Assembly (NCBI RefSeq): GCF_900461555.1
Contig: NZ_UGOX01000001.1
Span: 571,501 to 635,500, forward strand
Direction of reading: 5' to 3'
Source of the DNA: Legionella quinlivanii
GTDB lineage: Bacteria > Pseudomonadota > Gammaproteobacteria > Legionellales > Legionellaceae
Length of the DNA stretch: 64,000 nt
Positions 44,776 through 52,216 of the stretch are shown in pieces (positions within the stretch are counted from its first letter, which is position 1; each line of letters starts with the position of its first letter). The notes under the pieces are model-generated. The model worked only from the letters and a program-made list of their open reading frames with translations, did not search any database and had not been told where the DNA came from. A program made the translations under genes and the position numbers.

Positions 44776-45040
44776 GTTTTTACAAGCAAAATTATAATCA
44801 ACAAATAAATAGAAGTAAGATTGCACCTATATATTCGACCTGTTAATGAGTCTATTGACTCTGGCCTCTATGAAAATCAGCGCTTTCTCTCCTATCTACA
44901 AAACGACTTTTTATAGTCGGCAGGTTGGTCAGGTTTTGAGAAAGCCGGTTCTTACCTGTTTACATAGTCGATTAATCGCCTTGCTTGGTACTACGTACTC
45001 TTTCTATTTCTAATCAGCGCGCGTGTTATCCATAGTTTTA
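44776..45040 (-). ncRNA. Candidate bridge RNA region of the IS1111-type element
   Basis: A 265-base non-coding end between the transposase stop and the inverted repeat, with several short hairpins (for example CGACTTTTTATAGTCG around 44908-44923). IS1111-group elements encode the bridge RNA downstream of the transposase. The position fits; the RNA structure and loops were not resolved. Confidence 0.4.
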
Positions 45041-45101
45041 TCATGCTAGGAGCCCCTCATTCTTGCGGAGAGCATGATAAGGCTGTGGGTAACACGCGCT
45101 A
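45016..45101. repeat. Imperfect inverted repeat spanning the transposase 3' end
   Basis: AGCGCGCGTGTTATCCATAG...ATCATGCT on the left matches the complement of AGCATGATAAGG...GTAACACGCGCT on the right, around a 25-base centre. The right arm is coding sequence of the transposase C-terminus. Confidence 0.6.
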
Positions 45102-46135
45102 CCTTCTACTAATTCATCATTTTTTGCCTGATACGGTTTACATGATTGCAATACCGCCCATGCAATTCGAGCTGTTCTATTCGCTACAGCAGTAGTCACC
45201 ACATTCGTATGCTTCTTGGAAGATAGAGCAGTGATCCATTCGCTTCGCCAATCTGTTTTTTTACCTGCATGATAAACAACCGCTCTGGCTCCATGAATAA
45301 GTAGTTTCTTTAAATCAGCATGGCCTTTTTTGATAATACCTAAAAGCCGATGTTTTTCCCCACTGGACGATTGCTTGGGGACTAATCCTATATGCGCAGC
45401 CATCATCCGCCCATTTTTAAATTGGCTTCCATTACCAACTGCCGCATAAAGTGCCAGGGCGCTTATCGGACCAACTCCAGGTATCGTGCGAAGTAAGCGA
45501 CAATACTCATGCTTATTGCTGATAGTCTCTATTTTCCTATCATAATAGGCTATGCGTTTACTCAACTCTTTAAACTCTTCATAACAATCGCTAATCCCTT
45601 CTTTTAATTCTTCACTCAGCTCGTTGCTATTTGCATCAAGAAGTTGGCTAATATGTTTCTTCAAATGAGAAAAACCCTGGGGTATTACTATGCCGTATTC
45701 CAGTAGTAAGCCTCTTATCTGATTACTCAAACTTACTCGATTACCTACTAATCGTTCTCGAATACGTAATGTGCTTTGCATATCTTGTTGCTCTAGCGTT
45801 TTTACAGTGACAAACTTGGTGCGGGGTCTTGTTCCGCACTCCAATATCCCATCGGTATCCTTGTCATCATTCTTATGATTCCCTACATAGGGCGTGACAT
45901 GTTGCGGGCTTATTAATTTTACTTCGTGACCCATCGTGCCAAACACTCTGCCCCAGTGATTTGAGCCTCCACACGATTCCATCATGATCGTACAACTTGG
46001 CAAGCCTCGCACAAATGACTCCAGTTTGCTTCGACTCAATCTCTTCTTAAAAACCTCCTTATGATGTTTATCTAATCCTTTCAATTGAAAAACATTCTTT
46101 GCCAAATCTATTCCTAATAGGGTAATCTCTTTCAT
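45041..46135 (-). CDS. IS110-family transposase (DEDD recombinase)
   Basis: A 364-residue protein. The N-terminal RuvC-like DEDD domain shows Asp10 in LLGIDLAKN, Glu53 in MMESCGG and the Asp cluster in KNDDKDTDG. The C-terminal Tnp20 domain has IPGVGPISALALYAAVGNG and GLVPKQSSSGEKHRLLG with the serine run that holds the nucleophile. AAGGAG sits correctly before ATG 46135; the upstream TTG extension to 46177 is unneeded. The frame is intact. It should recombine DNA guided by the element's own RNA. Confidence 0.95.
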   Translation of the reverse strand: MKEITLLGIDLAKNVFQLKGLDKHHKEVFKKRLSRSKLESFVRGLPSCTIMMESCGGSNHWGRVFGTMGHEVKLISPQHVTPYVGNHKNDDKDTDGILECGTRPRTKFVTVKTLEQQDMQSTLRIRERLVGNRVSLSNQIRGLLLEYGIVIPQGFSHLKKHISQLLDANSNELSEELKEGISDCYEEFKELSKRIAYYDRKIETISNKHEYCRLLRTIPGVGPISALALYAAVGNGSQFKNGRMMAAHIGLVPKQSSSGEKHRLLGIIKKGHADLKKLLIHGARAVVYHAGKKTDWRSEWITALSSKKHTNVVTTAVANRTARIAWAVLQSCKPYQAKNDELVEGSACYPQPYHALRKNEGLLA

Positions 46136-46276
46136 GGACCCGTCTCCTTGTTGATTAAGATATCTCGTGGATATCAACTTAATCTTGGCTCATTACGAAG
46201 CCGTTTGATAGGAGAATGGGTCCATATCATTACAGGTCATTGCAGAATTTTCTTAATTTAACGGCAGTGAGCATGA

Positions 46277-47941
46277 TTAGGTCATGGTTAAAAAACCTTC
46301 AGTTTCGGGCTCAAAAGCGACGTCCATTGCCTGGACAACTTCTGGAAGCTCTGTTTTATTTAACTGACTTATAAACCCTTTTTCAGCCAAGCCTCTGTAA
46401 CAGTCTTTCACCTTACTGGTATTTTCGGGGTTCCGCTGCTCTTCTGAATTGACGCATCCCTTCTCAACCCCTGGTTTCTGAGCGGCCTTCGGTGTATATC
46501 TAACGGTAACTGGTCCATCCACCTCATTATTAAAATCCTTTTTCATAGGATGAATCCCTTTTTGGCCATTGACAAAGCTTTCAATTTCGAATTCATTCAA
46601 AATTCTCATGAAAAGCTCATGAATTATCTCGTGAGTGACAATATTTCCACGGCAGCGGCGCCGATTTGCACCAAATGTTAAGTCAGCTTTCAACTCCTTG
46701 TGTTTGTCTTTATTCGCTTCCGGATTATACTCCCGCGCATGCTCTCCCCATTCTTTTTCATCAGTGGTCGCAATCCAGGTGGTATAATGCAGCTGATCGC
46801 CTTCCTTAACGAAAAATTCTTCGCCCTCAAATTCAATAACGAAATCTTCTTCGGCCTCTCCGGGTTGAGCATAGATAATGGTTATCAGGCGCTCTAACTC
46901 TTTCACATAAGTCTGCAAATCGGAAGGCGTCACCCCTTTGGAAAAATATTTCTGGTAAATTTCATCCTGTCCGAATTTAACCAGACCGTGCTCAATAAGG
47001 CGTCTGATGTTATCTCCCCCTGCAAAGAGCAAAGCAATTATGATTTGCTTTTTAATATCCCGGCTGGTTCTTTTTACATAGTCGGCGCTTAGATAGGCTG
47101 GCTCTTCATCTTCAAGAATTTTGTCAATAAAGGGGTCCAAATGCTTGGCGGCAAGCGCTCGCAGTGACTGAATATTCCCGTAGGGATCCATAATATTCTT
47201 GAATGCTTCATGAGACACATTTTCAATTTGCCGGGCCAGTTGATTGATCCAGTTCTCGTCACTCCAGTCCGATTTAGGATAAAAGGATTTGAGAAAAATC
47301 TTTAAGGAGAATACCAGAAAATCTAATTCAATTGCTTCATTATTTCCAGAGCGTGCCTTGATCGTTTCAATTAAATCGTCGGTTTCTTTTTTTATTACCT
47401 CGAGAAAATTCGTTTGAAACTGATGATTGGGGTGTTTAGGATCTTTAACTCCGCTGAATTGTAAACTGTGCATTTGATCGAGAAAGTCATCGTGAATTTT
47501 CTGATCTTCAGTGAGAATTCCCATGCCAATCGCTTCAAGAATTGAGGAAAATGCTCGACCGCGTTTAATGGGAGGCTTCTCGGGGTTGTCTTCGTACCAT
47601 TTTTTAAACGATTGCGCGCAGGGGAGTTTTTCAATTTCCAAAAGCACGTAGGGATTGCCGATAGCAACGACTCGTTGCACAAGTCTGGGTGGAAAAATGC
47701 TCGGAGAAATCACTGGAACATCAAGAATCTTGGTTTGATCTATAGGCAGCTCTCTGAAGCGGTCTTCCAGAAGATGATGAAAGGCATTGAGATCTTTTCC
47801 GGCGTTATATTTGAATACCAAAGCGATGGTGTTGGTCAAAGCAGAGGAATAATCCTTTGCTTTCTGAATCACTTTTCCAATCGTTCTGGATAATATATTT
47901 CTATTGTCTCTTCTTTTTTCTATCCTTACTTCTTTTGCCAT
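46277..47941 (-). CDS. Cytochrome P450-like protein, divergent
   Basis: A 554-residue protein. Four P450 landmarks occur in the right order: an I-helix AGGDN at 307-310 (consensus AGxDT), an ExxR at Glu348-Arg351 (ELER), the FVKEGDQLHYTTWIATTDEKEWGEHAREYNPEA beta/meander segment, and the haem loop FGANRRRCRG with Cys430 as thiolate ligand (Asn replaces one Gly). About 80 residues follow the usual end. No membrane anchor or signal peptide is visible. AGGAG precedes the ATG. It is divergent from the kinase-like gene. Substrate is unknown; secretion by Dot/Icm is possible. Confidence 0.78.
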   Translation of the reverse strand: MAKEVRIEKRRDNRNILSRTIGKVIQKAKDYSSALTNTIALVFKYNAGKDLNAFHHLLEDRFRELPIDQTKILDVPVISPSIFPPRLVQRVVAIGNPYVLLEIEKLPCAQSFKKWYEDNPEKPPIKRGRAFSSILEAIGMGILTEDQKIHDDFLDQMHSLQFSGVKDPKHPNHQFQTNFLEVIKKETDDLIETIKARSGNNEAIELDFLVFSLKIFLKSFYPKSDWSDENWINQLARQIENVSHEAFKNIMDPYGNIQSLRALAAKHLDPFIDKILEDEEPAYLSADYVKRTSRDIKKQIIIALLFAGGDNIRRLIEHGLVKFGQDEIYQKYFSKGVTPSDLQTYVKELERLITIIYAQPGEAEEDFVIEFEGEEFFVKEGDQLHYTTWIATTDEKEWGEHAREYNPEANKDKHKELKADLTFGANRRRCRGNIVTHEIIHELFMRILNEFEIESFVNGQKGIHPMKKDFNNEVDGPVTVRYTPKAAQKPGVEKGCVNSEEQRNPENTSKVKDCYRGLAEKGFISQLNKTELPEVVQAMDVAFEPETEGFLTMT

Positions 47942-48122
47942 AACTCAACTCCTATCAGGATTTTTACTTTATCTAACCAGTTGAAACCGATATTATCTAG
48001 CTATTAAATAGCTTATATAAAAAATTTAAAACAAAATCAGCCCAGGCATTGTATAATATTTACTATAAATAATCAAAAATTAATCAATTGGACAGCTGCT
48101 ATTTCTTAAGGATAAGTTGATT

Positions 48123-50366
48123 ATGAGTTATGAAAAAATTGATCCAACCATCATTCCTCCTCGCGGAGAGAATCGGCATTATCCCGTAGGCACCGTACTC
48201 GGCGAATTTTTTTATGTTGGGGATAAGCCTGGTGGGGTTGAGCCAGGATTTCTGGGTGTCAAAATCAATCCTGCTTTTCGACAAAGAATCAGTGAGGTAA
48301 TGCCTGCTGTTTTTGATAATAGCATGCCAATGAATCAGTTAAGAGAAACAATTAAAAGACTGGTTGCCGAACCTGCTCATGCAAACTATGGGCAGCTTCT
48401 GAATTTTAGTCAGCTAATTGAAAAAGAGGGAAAAACTGGAAACTTAAACAATCCCAGTCAGCAAAAGCTTGATTTATGGTTAATCAAGCAGGACTACAAT
48501 GATACGCCTAGTGGTAAAGTGTCGCCGCCAAAAGATCGTCTGGAAAAAACCAATGCCATCAAGTCATTGCCTGACTTGGTGAAGACCCCGGCCACAGCCA
48601 TATACCAAAAAGTCAGGCTTTCTGATCCTGAGGTGGAAAACACCAATGCCGTATTGGAATATTTTGCCAATTCAGTAGCAAAAGCCTATGGCATGCAGGT
48701 TCAGGAACAGGAGCTTGCTTTTGGCGAATATTCCAGCGGCAAACCCAAAATCATGACCGCCTGTAAGTGGGAACCTGAGCTTAGGGTATTTGAAGGGAAG
48801 CTTCGCGGCAGTGTGAAGAAAGATTTATATCAGGGACATCTGGTTCAATTTGAAAATAAAGAGCCTAAAACCGTCAATGGACGTTTTCTTGCAGATGATA
48901 GTGTTAAAGATTTGGGTCAATCCTTGCCGCTGGTTCTTGCCCAGGGAGACCGTGATGTATTAGGTTCTCAGGGGCAAAATAAAGGGCGTGTCGGCGAGCA
49001 CTTTTTCGGTTTTGATTTTGGGCATGCCTATCGTGAAGATAATCCCATACTGGATAGTTTAAAAGATGATTTTACCTTTATTCAGCCTGCGGATACCAAT
49101 AAAAAGTTTAAAAATATTTCGGCCTTTTATGATGCGCCCATGAGCGAAAAAATGATGGGAATGTTTTATCTTTACCGTATGGATCCGGATGCCGCCGGTA
49201 AAGTGTTTTCTTTGCAGGAGCAACGTAAAATTGAAGAAATGATTCGCGCTTATTCAGCAAAAAATCCGGATTTCGCGATGCGGATAGCCCGCATACAAAC
49301 GATAGACAAAATTTCTGACAAGGTGAAAACCGAACTTTCAGCAAGATCCAATCAAAATGTGTTATTTGATCAATATGTTCACGAAGTCGAACACGCTTTT
49401 GAGCGGGCCAGCACTGCTCATAGAAAGATGTTTCAGATTTTCAAACAAAAGATGTTAATGACTCCCGAGCAGGTGGATGTACTGGATAATCTAAATAAGC
49501 TTAGTAATCCAACTTCCATTTTATCCGGTGATGGTCAGGTTGTCTTATCGCATTTACGGATAATGCCAACAAAACAACCTGCACTCAATTGGAAACTTGG
49601 TCATAAAGACGGGGAATATTTATTTCACTGCGAACCTGAGAACCGCAGAGAAGAAGCCTATCTGGCATTCACTAAATATCTTTCCCGATTACAGGATAAG
49701 TCGCTTGCAGAAATGTTTAAATTAAGTGCCGAAGGAATCAGAGTTCCAGCCGAGCATTTGCCGCAGTTTTGCAAGATGCTGAACGAAACAGCAATTTTCA
49801 CTTATAAAAAACAGATTGACAGCAAATACCATCCTAAAAGCACCTATATGCCTGATGAGGCAACGAATTATTTCGCGCCCAGTATTCGCGTTTCTGATGA
49901 TTTGTCCGAGCATTTGCACCAGTCCTCTGACAATCTAAGTCATTCCAGGGAATCTAATCCTGAGGAGTTTGAAGAGGAGATTTTTGAAGCTCAGCAATAC
50001 AGTAGTAATAACAACAATAATAATAGCGATAATCTTGGCGGAGATATTTTTTCGTTTTCAAATTCTAAGTCTAAGTCAAGTTCATCTTCAAGCTCATCCT
50101 CCACTGTGACTCATAACGTTTCTCATGCGGACTGGCATCATGCAAGCCCGCAGCCAAAACATGAGTTAAATCTGTTTCATCCCGATTTGGACCATGAGGT
50201 ATCCTCAACATTCAAACAACAAATGCAGAACATGATAGGCCTGGAGCAAAAAGCGGTTGAGAAATTGGTGGGAATGGAGCCTAAACCGCGTTCTTTATCC
50301 GATGAGGAACAGGAGCATGAGGATGAAAGCGAAGGTGAAAGTGAAAAGGCCAATATTCACCATTAG
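48123..50366 (+). CDS. Kinase-like effector candidate with Ser/Asn tracts and acidic tail
   Basis: A 747-residue protein without signal peptide. Residues 270-303 read LVLAQGDRDVLGSQGQNKG then HFFGFDFGHAY, an order like the catalytic loop (Asp with a downstream Asn286) and the metal-binding Asp298 of PI3/PI4-kinase- and HipA-like kinases. The rest is helical. Residues of about 625-665 contain Asn and Ser homopolymer tracts, and the tail is Glu/Asp-rich (DEEQEHEDESEGESEKA), like Dot/Icm E-block signals. TAAGGAT supports ATG 48123. A TATAAT at 48052-48057 may be its -10. The kinase call is inference. Confidence 0.65.
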   Translation: MSYEKIDPTIIPPRGENRHYPVGTVLGEFFYVGDKPGGVEPGFLGVKINPAFRQRISEVMPAVFDNSMPMNQLRETIKRLVAEPAHANYGQLLNFSQLIEKEGKTGNLNNPSQQKLDLWLIKQDYNDTPSGKVSPPKDRLEKTNAIKSLPDLVKTPATAIYQKVRLSDPEVENTNAVLEYFANSVAKAYGMQVQEQELAFGEYSSGKPKIMTACKWEPELRVFEGKLRGSVKKDLYQGHLVQFENKEPKTVNGRFLADDSVKDLGQSLPLVLAQGDRDVLGSQGQNKGRVGEHFFGFDFGHAYREDNPILDSLKDDFTFIQPADTNKKFKNISAFYDAPMSEKMMGMFYLYRMDPDAAGKVFSLQEQRKIEEMIRAYSAKNPDFAMRIARIQTIDKISDKVKTELSARSNQNVLFDQYVHEVEHAFERASTAHRKMFQIFKQKMLMTPEQVDVLDNLNKLSNPTSILSGDGQVVLSHLRIMPTKQPALNWKLGHKDGEYLFHCEPENRREEAYLAFTKYLSRLQDKSLAEMFKLSAEGIRVPAEHLPQFCKMLNETAIFTYKKQIDSKYHPKSTYMPDEATNYFAPSIRVSDDLSEHLHQSSDNLSHSRESNPEEFEEEIFEAQQYSSNNNNNNSDNLGGDIFSFSNSKSKSSSSSSSSSTVTHNVSHADWHHASPQPKHELNLFHPDLDHEVSSTFKQQMQNMIGLEQKAVEKLVGMEPKPRSLSDEEQEHEDESEGESEKANIHH

Positions 50367-50428
50367 ATTGATTTTCCGCCTTCGCGGGAAGGCGTTGTTG
50401 CATTAAAAGAATCGCACAACTAGTTTGT

Positions 50429-50514
50429 CGTCTTTGCGAACAAAGTTAAGCAATCCAGATCAGAACTTGAACAAAGTAGGGAGCTGGGTTGCTTCGCTAA
50501 CGCTCGCAAAGACG
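50429..50514. repeat. Dispersed palindromic repeat, copy 2
   Basis: An 86-bp palindrome with outer arms CGTCTTTGCGA / CGCAAAGACG and inner arms AAGCAATCCAG / CTGGGTTGCTT, homologous to 6225-6309. The remaining gap (50367-50673) has no gene. Confidence 0.75.
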
Positions 50515-50673
50515 GTTTTTTGTGCACCCATCTTCATTTGCGCACAATGCCGCGCGGAAAGGACAGAATCTCGTAAAACGACAGAGCCATTTAAACGGAC
50601 TTCCACAACTGGTTTACAATTAAATAATAAAGGGATGTTTCCCTTCTTATTTGATTGAATCAGGGAGAAAACC

Positions 50674-51111
50674 ATGAGGAAGTCAGGATGGCTTTTAGGC
50701 CTTTTTTTCAGCGGATTTGCTTTTCAGGTTCATGCGGCTGTTTTTATTTCTTATAAAGAAATCTGGCATTGCCATGCGCATGATTATACCGACCAGCGTT
50801 TCATCGCCCTTTCTTCAAACGAGTGGACTGCCTTGCGCAATGCCAAACTCCTCTGTAAAAGTCAGAGCAAGCAGCCCAATACCTGCACCATTTCACGGGA
50901 AGACTGTGATGCAATGGTTAATGGAGTCTCTGTGCGCCCCTTGTGGCAGTGCACGGCGATGGATAGCCTGGCGCATGTCTGGAAAAGCGGTATTTACCGT
51001 GTGGCTGATAACGCGATTAATGGTGCTAAGACAAGATGTTACTCGCACAGCGCAGTACCTTCCACCTGCCATGTGAATCATCTGACCTGTAAGAATTTAA
51101 ATCCCTATTGA
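50674..51111 (+). CDS. Small exported cysteine-rich protein with internal duplication
   Basis: A 145-residue protein with signal peptide GWLLGLFFSGFAFQVHA. The mature part holds two related halves of about 55 residues, each starting W-x-C-x-A-x-D (WHCHAHDY; WQCTAMDS), with a central Ala-rich helix and two closing cysteine pairs (CKSQSKQPNTCTISREDC; CYSHSAVPSTCHVNHLTC). Eight cysteines suggest four disulfides in the periplasm or outside. I do not recognise the family. It stands between the repeat and the SDR gene. Confidence 0.75.
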   Translation: MRKSGWLLGLFFSGFAFQVHAAVFISYKEIWHCHAHDYTDQRFIALSSNEWTALRNAKLLCKSQSKQPNTCTISREDCDAMVNGVSVRPLWQCTAMDSLAHVWKSGIYRVADNAINGAKTRCYSHSAVPSTCHVNHLTCKNLNPY

Positions 51112-51183
51112 GCAGATTTCAGGACTGGAAATCTTTAAAGCTTGCTGTAAGATCAATAGACTAAAAAATTAAGGATAATCAAA

Positions 51184-51978
51184 ATGGATTTTCAGTTGGA
51201 AGAAAAAATTGCTCTGGTGACAGGTTCAACCGCTGGTATTGGACTCGCCATCGCGGAAGTGCTTGCCCAGGAAGGTGCGACAGTCATCATCAATGGCCGC
51301 TCAGAAGAGCGAGTGCAACAGGCCATTGAGCATATTCATGCCTTACATCCCCATGCCAGCCTGCGGGCTGCTCCTGCTGACCTGAGTACTAAAGCAGGGG
51401 TAGAATTGCTGATTCAGGCGCTGCCTTCTGTTGACATACTGATTAATAATGTCGGCATTTACGAAATCAAATCATTCGTGGACATCTCGGATGAGGATTG
51501 GCTGCATATATTCGATGTCAATGTTATGAGCGGTGTACGCCTAAGCCGCCATTATTTGCCTCTGATGCTTAAGAAAAATGAAGGCCGCATTATTTTTATA
51601 TCCAGTGAGTCCGGTTTACAGATTCCCCCTGAAATGATTCATTATGGTATGACCAAAACGGCTCAATTAGCTATTGCGCGTGGCATGGCGGAATTGACCG
51701 CCGGAACCAGGGTTACTGTCAACAGTGTCCTTCCTGGCCCTACTCAAAGCGATGGGGTCAATGATTTTTTAAATACGATAAGCAAGCAACAATCTCGAAC
51801 GGTGCAAGAAATTGAACAGGAATTTTTTAGCACAATGAGACCTTCTTCTCTGCTTAAACGATTCGCCAGTACTCAGGAAGTGGCTGTCATGGTCGCTTTT
51901 TTATGCAGTCCTCTGGCTTCGGCGACCAATGGTTCTTCCGTGCATGTTGATGGGGGCATCGTACGTTCCATTGCCTGA
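51184..51978 (+). CDS. Short-chain dehydrogenase/reductase
   Basis: A 264-residue NAD(P)-dependent oxidoreductase of the classical SDR type. The Rossmann motif is TGSTAGIGLAIAE, followed by LINNVGIY, the catalytic Ser in FISSESG and Tyr-x3-Lys in HYGMTKTAQ, then VLPGPTQSDGV. The C-terminal FLCSPLASATNGSSVHVDGG is typical. It is a single gene with AAGGA before the ATG, and its substrate cannot be inferred. Confidence 0.93.
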   Translation: MDFQLEEKIALVTGSTAGIGLAIAEVLAQEGATVIINGRSEERVQQAIEHIHALHPHASLRAAPADLSTKAGVELLIQALPSVDILINNVGIYEIKSFVDISDEDWLHIFDVNVMSGVRLSRHYLPLMLKKNEGRIIFISSESGLQIPPEMIHYGMTKTAQLAIARGMAELTAGTRVTVNSVLPGPTQSDGVNDFLNTISKQQSRTVQEIEQEFFSTMRPSSLLKRFASTQEVAVMVAFLCSPLASATNGSSVHVDGGIVRSIA

Positions 51979-52077
51979 TATCTGTGGTGAATTGAGTTAT
52001 ATAGAGGCAAGCACGTATTTAACAGTAGCTGAATTGCTGTTATTTTTTCTTAAGAGTCTCGCTAAAAACAGTATTGG

Positions 52078-52104
52078 AGCTCACCTGGCAGGTGAGCTAT
52101 TTTG
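52078..52104 (+). terminator. Terminator-like hairpin upstream of gltB
   Basis: A perfect stem AGCTCACCT / AGGTGAGCT with a GGC loop, followed by ATTTTGA. It may end the SDR transcript. A weaker hairpin with ATTTTTTC lies at 52021-52050. Confidence 0.6.
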
Positions 52105-52216
52105 ACCCCATCATAGATAATTTTGCAGGATTTTATCTTGTAGTCTGCTGGCAGTTTAAATTGGGTCTATATCTTAATTAAGACGCTCTATTATTAGAAT
52201 TGAAGAGGGCAGTAGC

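Larger units (their letters stand above)
44762..46227 (-). mobile_element. IS110-family element, probably IS1111 subgroup
   Basis: About 1.47 kb containing one IS110-type transposase. The ends carry a perfect 14-bp inverted repeat, ATATGGACCCATTC at 44762-44775 and its complement at 46214-46227. Such subterminal repeats mark the IS1111 subgroup. A long non-coding part (44776-45040) lies downstream of the transposase, where this subgroup is expected to encode its guide (bridge) RNA. Exact insertion junctions outside the repeats are uncertain. Confidence 0.85.
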
